In this document: one piece after another, positions 61,501 to 64,000 of the stretch
How the letters are laid out: the number at the start of each line of letters is the position of its first letter
Numbering within the stretch: the stretch's first letter is position 1
Assembly (NCBI GenBank): GCA_035048485.1
Contig: CM068586.1
Span: 27,918,349 to 27,982,348, forward strand
Source of the DNA: Pteria penguin
Taxonomy: Eukaryota; Mollusca; Bivalvia; Pterioida; Pteriidae
Length of the DNA stretch: 64,000 nucleotides
Direction: 5' to 3'
The notes under the pieces: generated by a model
Database searches by the model: none
The model's input: the letters and a program-made list of their open reading frames with translations, nothing else
What the model was told of the DNA's origin: nothing
Made by a program: the position numbers and the translations under genes

Positions 61501-62814
61501 TGTGTTTACCACCCTTAAAATTACCTGATTTACCAGTTTTCTTTATAACTGTAGTGGCGCGTAGCTTTTTCAAACATGCGCTACAAATGTGTCCTTCCTT
61601 TAGACAATGGTGACAAACAGCAACAATGTGACGACATTTATCAGGATTGTGGTCGACGTTACAACGAAAACATTTTGTCTTTTTCGCTAGAAAATTAGAA
61701 GTTAAAGTGTTCTTGTTAGTAAATTGAATGTTTATCTTATTGACGAATTGTGGCTGACCTTGTACTTCATTTGCATCGCTTTGCAAGGCTACGGCAATAT
61801 TACTAGTTTTTGTAGTGTTAGTTTAGACTCGGACAGCAATCTTTTCTGAATATTTCGAACATGTAGTGCACAAAAAACCTATCTCTGATCGTGTTATTAA
61901 GTACATCTCCAAATTCACAATAACGGCAAGTTTTCTAAGATCGCAATATACTGCAATGCATCTTGGTTTTGATCTCTCTTATGAAAACGAAACATTTCGC
62001 AAATAACAAGGGGCGTTGGGTTTAGATATTTACTCAAAAGTTCAACTAATCATGGTCTGCAGGTTTTGCTGGAGCAACTAGGTTGCGTAATTATGCGTAG
62101 GTTTTGGGTCCTTTGAGGCTTAGCAGGGCTGGTCTGCGGGTTTTGAAGGAACAACAAGGTTGCGTAATAATGCGTAGGTTTGGGGTCCTATACGGCTTAG
62201 CAGGGCTGGTACCTTTTTGTCGTTTGTTACTTCATTGGCGATGAAATAGTTAGACAGTCTCTCGGTGTAAGATTCCCAGGTTTCTAAATCCTCCTCAAAA
62301 TTACCTATCTTACCGACAGAAAAAGCCATTATGCAAATTACAATGAAGAGAGGCAGCACTATATGATTCTTCAAGCAGACCATGAGTAAGTATCGAGCAA
62401 AACAGGAGGCTGCCATCTTGGAACTTTTCTTTTATTATAGTATTCATGCGCAGGTTATATATAGGTTCATAACCGTTACTTCAATTCCGGATGTACATAT
62501 ACAACATCTGCCATGGGGGATATTCTACAATGGATCGGTTTTACGGGGTCCAGGAGCAAACTCTATACGGGATCGGTTTATCCTGGGGGAAGATCTGTAC
62601 AGGGATATAATGTATGCTACAATACCGGGACAGTGAAACAAATGGTAGGACGTTTGAATCAATGTAAGCCCCCTGACTCTATCTAGAATATTTCTTAGAC
62701 ATTACTGAAGATGCAATGGTTTTATATGTGGAATTTTTCTAAGAACTAAGATATCTATTTACCTGCGTTCAATGCCAAAGAGGGTCCATATAACACGATA
62801 GCCATGTACGTCGT
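37392..62814 (-). CDS. SLC5A8-like: SLC5-family sodium-coupled transporter, intact 3' fourteen exons
   Basis: This is a multi-pass plasma-membrane sodium/solute symporter of the SLC5 family, closest by motif memory to the monocarboxylate (SLC5A8/A12) and multivitamin (A6) branch. Fourteen exons join in phase to 487 codons including the TGA at 37392-37394. Diagnostic stretches in order are [119 protein letters not shown] and [16 protein letters not shown] Thr-rich loop precedes the last membrane segment, and a cytoplasmic tail of about 80 residues follows. Family members have roughly 600 residues, so about 130 N-terminal residues lie right of the window. Substrate is not determinable here. Introns hold about 15 kb of mobile elements without harming any exon border. 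Confidence 0.9.
37746..37861 (-). CDS. SLC5-like exon m (cytoplasmic tail)
   Basis: 116 nt, acceptor TTAAAG, donor TCT|GTAAGT. Reads [11 protein letters not shown] and CLPQSWLNF. Copy 1 has a stop at K (3267-3269). Confidence 0.85.
38153..38253 (-). CDS. SLC5-like exon l ([12 protein letters not shown]..)
   Basis: 101 nt, acceptor CTGTAG, donor CTG|GTAAGT. SYLWYT plus the last membrane helix ([15 protein letters not shown]). Confidence 0.9.
38597..38757. repeat. dispersed repeat, partner of 22455-22640
   Basis: Shares AAGCTGTTTGATACAAACCACC, AATAGTAGAATATACACG, ATATTCGATTGTG and AGGACGGTCAATTGAAGTAACAAACG with the other copy in the same orientation. Confidence 0.6.
39255..39324 (-). CDS. 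SLC5-like exon k (Thr-rich extracellular loop)
   Basis: 70 nt, acceptor TTTCAG, donor GG|GTATTC. Encodes a loop in which more than half the residues are Thr or Ser, with N-T-T across the junction as a candidate N-glycosylation site. Confidence 0.8.
39341..39740 (+). repeat. bivalve ~360-bp repeat unit in intron
   Basis: Bounded by TATATGTTATATATTTATT on both sides; contains GGTGTCACTGCTGGTGGAC, CCCGAGGGCATCATAAG, TCGGCCACGAGCAT and GTCGAAATGTGCATCTGGTGCA. Absent from the same intron of copy 1, so it inserted after duplication. Confidence 0.8.
39855..39945. repeat. Penelope-tail-like motif copy
   Basis: GGCTAGCCATTCAGGAGATGCTTACTTCTGTCGGGCACCTAG, followed by GTCCGCTGTGGTACAT. It occurs in the opposite direction at 5393-5480 and 41626-41710, and in related form at 30645-30720 and 52500-52560. 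Confidence 0.6.
40167..40655. mobile_element. Tc1/mariner-type MITE 1
   Basis: 489 bp, flanked by TA (40165-40166 and 40656-40657). Ends are inverted: (A)AGTTAGGTGCAGTCC at the left, GGACTGCATCCAACTG at the right, continuing with CCTTAC/GTAAGG and AAGTGCACTT. The interior holds short tandem AAACTTGATTCCAAGTTTA motifs. CAGT-type ends plus TA duplication fit Tc1/mariner. No coding capacity. Confidence 0.85.
40658..41116. other. unique spacer between two MITEs
   Basis: About 460 bp found only in this copy of the duplication. It contains an 85-codon frame (40760-41017) without recognisable motif. See the composite-element finding. Confidence 0.6.
41119..41612. mobile_element. Tc1/mariner-type MITE 2
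   Basis: 494 bp, flanked by TA (41117-41118 and 41613-41614); ends CAGTTAGGTGCAGTCC and GGACTGCACCCAACTG. Direct repeat of MITE 1, with few differences along the whole length. Confidence 0.88.
41920..42061 (-). CDS. SLC5-like exon j ([19 protein letters not shown]..)
   Basis: 142 nt, acceptor CGTAG, donor A|GTAAGG. Membrane segment followed by a Cys-containing extracellular stretch (SISGCYDF). Copy 1 has one extra G and is frameshifted. Confidence 0.9.
42531..42617 (-). CDS. SLC5-like exon i ([17 protein letters not shown]..)
   Basis: 87 nt, 29 whole codons, acceptor TTGTAG, donor TGG|GTAAGA. GG.MLGLF.LG is a strong family motif. Confidence 0.9.
43109..43176 (-). CDS. SLC5-like exon h ([19 protein letters not shown])
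   Basis: 68 nt, acceptor TTGCAG, donor CAG|GTATGT. One membrane segment ending SILQ. The copy-1 relic 6966-7033 has the same length and is open. Confidence 0.85.
44886..45001 (-). CDS. SLC5-like exon g ([17 protein letters not shown]..)
   Basis: 116 nt, acceptor TTTCAG, donor GCCG|GTTAGT. Joins exon f to make [18 protein letters not shown], a hallmark of the monocarboxylate/iodide/multivitamin branch. Confidence 0.9.
45235..45323 (-). CDS. SLC5-like exon f ([19 protein letters not shown]..)
   Basis: 89 nt, acceptor TTACAG, donor GAG|GTAAAA. Contains LPGL and FSGSL, the region tied to sodium binding in the family. Confidence 0.85.
45978..46107 (-). CDS. SLC5-like exon e (membrane segment, CDP, KSDQ)
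   Basis: 130 nt, acceptor TATCAG, donor CAG|GTATGT. Membrane helix [18 protein letters not shown] followed by ATCDP and ending in DQ. Confidence 0.9.
46338..46478 (-). CDS. SLC5-like exon d (..[13 protein letters not shown]..)
   Basis: 141 nt, acceptor ATTCAG, donor GT|GTAGGT. Carries [12 protein letters not shown] and the strongly conserved NQ.Q.QR box with S.PTL.KA. Confidence 0.9.
47215..47748 (-). CDS. transposon accessory protein with P2X7-tail-like zinc domain
   Basis: 177 codons, intact. The N-terminal half (residues 1-65) is unrecognised. Then come [20 protein letters not shown] (Cys cluster plus WW), [41 protein letters not shown] and PYMGHMWE at the end. The series of C-x2-C-x-C-x2-C, aromatic residues, then [IL]P.CV...[IV]R..[FY]P and a Y.G end follows the cytoplasmic 'ballast' domain of P2X7 receptors, a zinc-binding fold also found in many animal proteins. 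It is divergent to the transposase and inside the TTAA-flanked TIRs, so it belongs to the transposon. A role as DNA-binding partner or regulator is inference only. Confidence 0.7.
   Translation of the reverse strand: MAGNEKNEEKRVLSICVTEIQRETIMVLFSHHGWTFEEVDLPNNTFVSQETSDSFQRSFRIPQNVDRDECPYCLCRPCITDASNRQLWWPFENSPPDRKNHSLRKELYKCFWTMLFHRQVFKDVRYIDRKSRALQQDTRMKNVVHHRRDILPNCVIDLVRNWYPNPKNVPYMGHMWE
48286..48633 (+). CDS. transposase, first frame (N-terminal part)
   Basis: 115 codons starting [20 protein letters not shown]; lysine-rich, likely the DNA-binding start of the transposase. The frame ends at 48633. The continuation lies in the -1 frame, overlapping from 48573. At 48609-48615 the frame contains A AAA AAC in exactly the phase of a -1 slippery site; shifting there joins the residues GKN to LEIKK of the second frame. 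A simple one-base loss in the A run explains the break equally well. Start chosen because it directly follows a purine-rich leader and is the first Met. Confidence 0.65.
   Translation: MAEKRKRPPSFKLEVPADLVKKDEIYGKMQKIREILMTKCNRPVNNCDILETVLDFWIQNNTETENGRMTGNYTKAKKNQVNQAFFVTSKTLVTNLCKLRRFMDEYAGKNLKSRK
48573..49868 (+). CDS. Kolobok-like DDE transposase, catalytic part
   Basis: 431 codons from the first Met, real homology from about residue 15. A small Cys region ([10 protein letters not shown]) comes first, then the candidate catalytic residues: D133 in ITDARHGW, D199 in HTHDRNMS and E347 in FFVESFNN. Between them are [12 protein letters not shown] and a His/Cys-rich stretch ([15 protein letters not shown]). 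This cuts and pastes the element at TTAA sites. The frame is intact to its stop 278 nt before the right TIR end, with no stop or further frameshift, so the copy is young. The superfamily call rests on TTAA plus motif memory; another TTAA-using DDE family is the alternative. Confidence 0.75.
   Translation: MQTAAFHGRICGKKLEIKKITTKGHVSVLKLVCSCTTKLHNYMWSSSPFLQNGKYLINERINHAFICSGMLPSHYSRFMAGANMGMISAKKRDVFFKTYKRHIVEEYEESVNDALLEEIGSYEDLSGIDIITDARHGWRKNAKDTSVVAVGNCSHKVLMCVTVTKEEDHVTQRHERIGTALIYKTLESKDVTVRVHTHDRNMSINSFVRAQPLTVNQNDTWHGVKAVKRSMSEIASGSKIWEGKRWSEELHDKVEPVATHFHWAIRNCLGDSTKLRYMLDNIVDHYKNVHDKCHELSRCRTDPKYEPRRVVIENPKAELLLHGVIRNSTIYKNPDDFNLGRDTFFVESFNNTLNIYEDKRISFGSEQYKIRSYLATCHWNENVGRPHTSVSKSRDSTAPRRKKGKRVLKRPTFNFRNNIWKKYISKVYSKR
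48609..48615 (+). promoter_or_regulatory. candidate -1 ribosomal slippery site A_AAA_AAC
   Basis: The codons of the first transposase frame are GGA AAA AAC, so the heptamer is in the X_XXY_YYZ phase known to direct -1 shifts. A 7-bp helix is possible downstream (CTACAAA 48634-48640 with TTTGTAG 48667-48673), but its spacing of about 18 nt is longer than usual. Confidence 0.4.
50389..50965 (+). pseudogene. second copy of the P2X7-tail-like accessory gene, decayed
   Basis: Plus-strand relic starting [11 protein letters not shown], with a stop near 50482, then [20 protein letters not shown], another stop at about 50764, and in further frames IMPSC and PYMGHMWE just before a TAA. The motif order equals the intact gene at 47215-47748, but the orientation is opposite and it lies just outside the right TIR (50146). 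It is a leftover of a related, older element into which, or beside which, the complete one inserted. Confidence 0.7.
51608..51762 (-). CDS. SLC5-like exon c ([10 protein letters not shown]..)
   Basis: 155 nt, acceptor TTATAG, donor A|GTGAGT. Contains the family-typical GG.K.V.WTD box and a membrane segment ([13 protein letters not shown]). Confidence 0.9.
52500..52686 (+). mobile_element. Penelope-like 3' tail only
   Basis: GAGATGCTCACTTTCCTCGG, GGGTTCACATATGCTCTTCAAGTAGACATA and TTTGTATGTCCTCTGG match the tail of element B (30645-30820). Copy 1 lacks it between 13720 and 13740. This is an extreme 5' truncation. Confidence 0.75.
52778..52845 (-). CDS. SLC5-like exon b ([15 protein letters not shown]...)
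   Basis: 68 nt, acceptor TTTCAG, donor CTG|GTAACT. Copy 1 has TAG in place of TGG here (13876-13878). Confidence 0.85.
53683..53855 (-). repeat. Gypsy 3' LTR
   Basis: Starts TGCTGTATATGTACATCC on the minus strand directly after a purine-rich tract and ends near CTCTCATTACA. Matches the 5' LTR at 62340-62506, including AAAAGAAAAGTTCCAAGATG and GGTCTGCTTG.AGAATC. Confidence 0.8.
53856..53880 (-). promoter_or_regulatory. Gypsy polypurine tract
   Basis: The minus strand reads AAGGGGGAAAGGGGGTGGGG then TGGGG, ending immediately at the 3' LTR start TGCTG. This is the primer site for plus-strand DNA and fixes the LTR border. Confidence 0.75.
54344..54652 (-). pseudogene. Gypsy integrase, C-terminal part
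   Basis: Minus-strand reading [33 protein letters not shown], then a basic tail to a stop at 54344. [13 protein letters not shown] is the end of the integrase core in Gypsy elements. Its N-terminal half lies on the other side of the DIRS insertion (58360-59144). Confidence 0.8.
55070..55627 (+). pseudogene. DIRS gag-like protein, broken
   Basis: [19 protein letters not shown] near 55060-55120 precedes a stop and frameshift. Then [38 protein letters not shown] (55140 on) and, after another shift, [13 protein letters not shown] and TQYLLGDN (to 55627). These are the conserved blocks of the first ORF of DIRS elements, which binds the RNA. At least two frameshifts. Confidence 0.65.
55885..56445 (+). 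pseudogene. DIRS reverse transcriptase, broken
   Basis: Pieces in order: [48 protein letters not shown], then in another frame [46 protein letters not shown] contains the first catalytic aspartate and LPKGL.S.PR is the following motif. The YxDD part around 56440 is shifted again. Not functional. Confidence 0.75.
56838..57359 (+). pseudogene. DIRS RNase H domain
   Basis: 173 open codons with [14 protein letters not shown] (first Asp), [17 protein letters not shown] (catalytic Glu region expected as E, here K), [20 protein letters not shown] (second Asp) and [11 protein letters not shown] at the end (third Asp). LKLKSA in place of the usual E-containing LE..A suggests loss of the glutamate, hence loss of activity. 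The conserved continuation begins in the next frame at 57346. Confidence 0.7.
57346..57957 (+). pseudogene. DIRS RNase H/recombinase linker and tyrosine recombinase
   Basis: [20 protein letters not shown] and [14 protein letters not shown] then [15 protein letters not shown] are the conserved DIRS blocks after RNase H. After a frame change come [38 protein letters not shown] and, after one more shift, [20 protein letters not shown] gives the His-x-x-Arg pair and FNHY the nucleophile of a tyrosine recombinase. The N-terminal half of the recombinase, including its first arginine, is missing. Confidence 0.75.
58054..58151 (+). repeat. DIRS internal complementary region
   Basis: ATCTCATGGGATTCCTC (58054-58070) is complementary to the left terminus at 54661. 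TATTACTCGTAATATGAAG and GATTGTTATTCTACCAAATC (58109-58150) are complementary to the right terminus 58297-58345. It serves as template for joining both ends into a circle in DIRS replication. Confidence 0.8.
58360..59144 (-). pseudogene. Gypsy integrase, N-terminal and core part
   Basis: The 184-codon frame 58590-59144 shows [20 protein letters not shown] and CSGCLETQH (HHCC zinc finger), [19 protein letters not shown] (first catalytic Asp) and WPEV. After a frameshift near 58590 it reads [20 protein letters not shown] (second Asp), [14 protein letters not shown] with the catalytic Glu position replaced, and an internal stop. The reading breaks at about 58360, the DIRS insertion point. Confidence 0.8.
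59156..59614 (-). pseudogene. Gypsy RNase H
   Basis: Reads [18 protein letters not shown] (first Asp), [20 protein letters not shown] (Glu), [19 protein letters not shown] (second Asp). Typical Gypsy RNase H. Open for 152 codons, but upstream and downstream frames are disjoint, so it is only part of a dead polyprotein. Confidence 0.8.
59651..60978 (-). pseudogene. Gypsy reverse transcriptase, split by a repeat
   Basis: The N-terminal part lies at 60670-60978 ([34 protein letters not shown], then directly [12 protein letters not shown] in another frame). This means about 60 residues with motif A are deleted. The bivalve repeat at 59992-60668 follows. The C-terminal part at 59651-59980 reads [35 protein letters not shown] and [19 protein letters not shown]. 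The YxDD box falls at the repeat junction and is damaged. Confidence 0.8.
59992..60668 (+). repeat. bivalve ~360-bp repeat, two tandem units inside Gypsy RT
   Basis: Two units with CAGTGCTTTTGTACTGACATGAGA, AAACTAAGGAG, TCGGCCACGAGCATCACT and GTCGAAATGC.CATATGGTGCACAA, separated by CCCGGTGTCACTGCTGGTGGACTGATAG. Gypsy coding sequence resumes on both sides. Confidence 0.85.
61043..61324 (-). pseudogene. Gypsy aspartic protease
   Basis: [13 protein letters not shown] holds the DTG active site, followed by [19 protein letters not shown] and [11 protein letters not shown], the standard Gypsy protease-to-RT linker. 93 codons, open, but out of frame with gag and RT. Confidence 0.8.
61394..62329 (-). 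pseudogene. Gypsy gag (capsid and nucleocapsid), broken
   Basis: Starts [20 protein letters not shown] at 62329, only about 10 nt from the 5' [22 protein letters not shown] and LRKLAVICEFG follow in another frame at about 61890-62035. The nucleocapsid in 61394-61786 has two CCHC-like knuckles ([13 protein letters not shown] and [14 protein letters not shown]). A 77-bp tandem duplication at 62054-62207 shifts the frame in the capsid. Confidence 0.75.
62054..62207. repeat. 77-bp tandem duplication in Gypsy gag
   Basis: Units 62054-62130 and 62131-62207, both starting GGTCTGC and ending GGCTTAGCAGGGCT, with about ten differences. 77 is not a multiple of three, so it breaks the frame. Confidence 0.85.
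62340..62506 (-). repeat. Gypsy 5' LTR
   Basis: Minus-strand start TGTTGTATATGTACATCCGG, ending near CTCTTCATTG. About 167 bp, close to the 173 bp of the 3' LTR, with many mismatches and small gaps. Confidence 0.75.
62763..62814 (-). CDS. SLC5-like exon a ([17 protein letters not shown])
   Basis: Acceptor TTTTTAG, donor GCAG|GTAAAT. 52 nt, ends with one nucleotide over. This is the membrane segment before the VTG.S.WG loop. The next exon is about 10 kb away across the Gypsy/DIRS insertion. Confidence 0.8.
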
Positions 62815-62869
62815 CTAAAAATGAAAATATTTTTCAGTATATATTGAATATCCCTATAAAACTATGGTA

Positions 62870-63262
62870 TTACCATCCATATACATACTGTTCACTGACA
62901 AAAGTGTGCATTTACCATCCATATCATATATACTATTCACTGACAAAACTGTGTACTGACCATCCATATCATATATACAGTTCACTGACAAAACTGTGCA
63001 CTTACCATTTATATCATATACAGTCATTGACAAAACTGTGTACTTACCATCCATACTGTTCACTGACAAAACTAGCCACTTGCCATCTATAACATATATA
63101 CTGTTCACTGACAAAACTGTGTACTGACCATCCATATCATATCTACAGTTCACTGACAAAAATGCTATATCATATATACTGTTGACTGACAAAACTTGTC
63201 TTACCATCCATATTATATACATGTATACTATTTACTGACAAAACTGTTTACTTACCATCCAT
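62870..63262. repeat. minisatellite upstream of transporter exon a
   Basis: About eight units of roughly 40-58 bp, consensus TTCACTGACAAAACTGTGTA plus CTTACCATCCATATCATATA plus TACTG, with deletions between units. It lies within the intron upstream of exon a. Open frames on both strands here are products of the repeat. Confidence 0.9.
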
Positions 63263-63376
63263 AGCATATACAGCGCACTGGAAATCAAGCGAGAAATATG
63301 ACCGAATCTCATTTCTATGTACTGAAGAGAAAACATTCACAACATTTTGAGATGAAACCAATTATGCACAAAATTA

Positions 63377-63749
63377 AAAGGTATATATGTTCTATATTTA
63401 TTATAACCACTAGGCCAGTGTCACTGCTGGTGGACTTATAGTCCCCGAGGGCATCATAAGTCTAGTTTTCAGTGCTTTTGTACTAACATGAAATATATAC
63501 TTTAAATTTTCAGTCATCAAATTAAGTAAATTACTCTAAAACTAAAGAGTATCTCCCTCATGTATAGCTCTGTCTTTAGATATATTCTTTGGTTCACTTT
63601 TCGGTCATTTTGGTTTCAACACTGTTCTTCAAATATTCATATATTATGAGAATTCCAATAATTCGGCCACGAGCATCACTGAAGAGACATAAGTTGTCGA
63701 AATGCGCATCTGGTGCACAAAATTAAAGGGTATATATGTTCTATATTTA
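63377..63749 (+). repeat. bivalve ~360-bp repeat, best-preserved unit
   Basis: Between two GGTATATATGTTCTATATTTAT borders: CCAGTGTCACTGCTGGTGGAC, CCCCGAGGGCATCATAAG, AAACTAAAGAGTATCTCCCT, TCGGCCACGAGCATCACTGAAGAGACATAAG and GTCGAAATGCGCATCTGGTGC. Confidence 0.85.
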
Positions 63750-64000
63750 TATGTATACATATATTTTATAGTATTAGTTACATTTGCTAGCGTGGTTTTC
63801 AAGTCTTCAAATCATCATACGAATGCTCGTATTAAAGAGCAACACTAGCGCGAGTACATAACGAGTACAAGTTTAGGATCAAGTAACAAGAAATACATGT
63901 ATATCTTATTTTCAAACTCTCTACTCAAAAAGAAGAATGCGAATTGCAATTACCTTGTTATATTTCATTAAAAAATGCGCAGATTGCTTTTAAACTTCTT

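Larger units (their letters stand above)
53683..62506 (-). mobile_element. Gypsy-type LTR retrotransposon, degraded, interrupted by DIRS
   Basis: Minus-strand order: 5' LTR (62340-62506), gag, protease, reverse transcriptase, RNase H, integrase, polypurine tract, 3' LTR (53683-53855). All pol domains are present in family order but with frameshifts, a deletion, a repeat inserted in the RT and a DIRS element inserted in the integrase. No clear target duplication was found. It occupies the intron between transporter exons a and b; in copy 1 these are about 1 kb apart. Confidence 0.85.
36341..62814. repeat. segmental duplication, copy 2 (copy with the intact gene)
   Basis: Direct repeat of 1731-14884, starting at CGGCTCATATATTCAG. 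Exon order and many intron stretches match. The extra length comes from insertions: the repeat unit near 39341, the MITE pair at 40167-41612, the Kolobok-like block at 46580-51420, a Penelope-like tail at 52500, and Gypsy plus DIRS at 53683-62506. Confidence 0.85.

Noticed and set aside
62844..63222. Open frames of 82 and 122 codons with repeated HPYHIYSSLTKL / YDMDGQYTVLSVNS
   Set aside because: They run through a minisatellite on both strands; no start context or conserved family.

Overview
The window is AT-rich, repeat-dense DNA from an intron-bearing animal genome, most likely a bivalve mollusc. Three things point there: a short secreted cysteine-rich protein resembling oyster Cvsi-type protease inhibitors, a roughly 360-bp dispersed/tandem repeat (centre CACTGCTGGTGGAC, end near GTCGAAATGCGCATCTGGTGC) of a type I associate with mussels and other bivalves, and a matching set of mobile elements (Penelope-like, DIRS, Gypsy, Kolobok-like, ISL2EU-like, Tc1/mariner MITEs, tRNA-type SINE). 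I cannot name the species.

Layout. (1) 1-1.7 kb: decayed SAP/SWIM-type accessory gene of an ISL2EU-like transposon. (2) 1.73-14.9 kb: first copy of a direct segmental duplication, an unprocessed minus-strand pseudogene of an SLC5 sodium-coupled (monocarboxylate-type) transporter. An ISL2EU-like THAP/YqaJ transposon (8.1-9.95 kb) sits in one intron. (3) 14.9-36.3 kb: spacer with a satellite holding a SINE, Penelope-like fragments, a mariner relic, a tyrosine-recombinase relic and a small three-exon minus-strand gene for a two-domain Cvsi-like protein (26.8-32.5 kb). (4) 36.34-62.8 kb: second copy of the duplication. Here the SLC5 gene is intact over 14 consecutive exons with consistent splice phases (487 codons including stop); its 5' exons lie beyond the right edge. 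Its introns carry a composite pair of Tc1-type MITEs (40.17-41.61 kb), a complete Kolobok-like transposon with TTAA duplications (46.7-50.1 kb), and a minus-strand Gypsy retrotransposon (53.7-62.5 kb) with a plus-strand DIRS element inserted in its integrase (54.66-58.36 kb). (5) 62.8-64 kb: minisatellite and another copy of the bivalve repeat.

The two transporter copies serve as each other's control. Many insertions are in only one copy, so the other shows the empty site, and lesions in the dead copy can be read against the intact one. All gene models were assembled by eye from reading frame, splice consensus and phase; none was checked by alignment software or transcripts.
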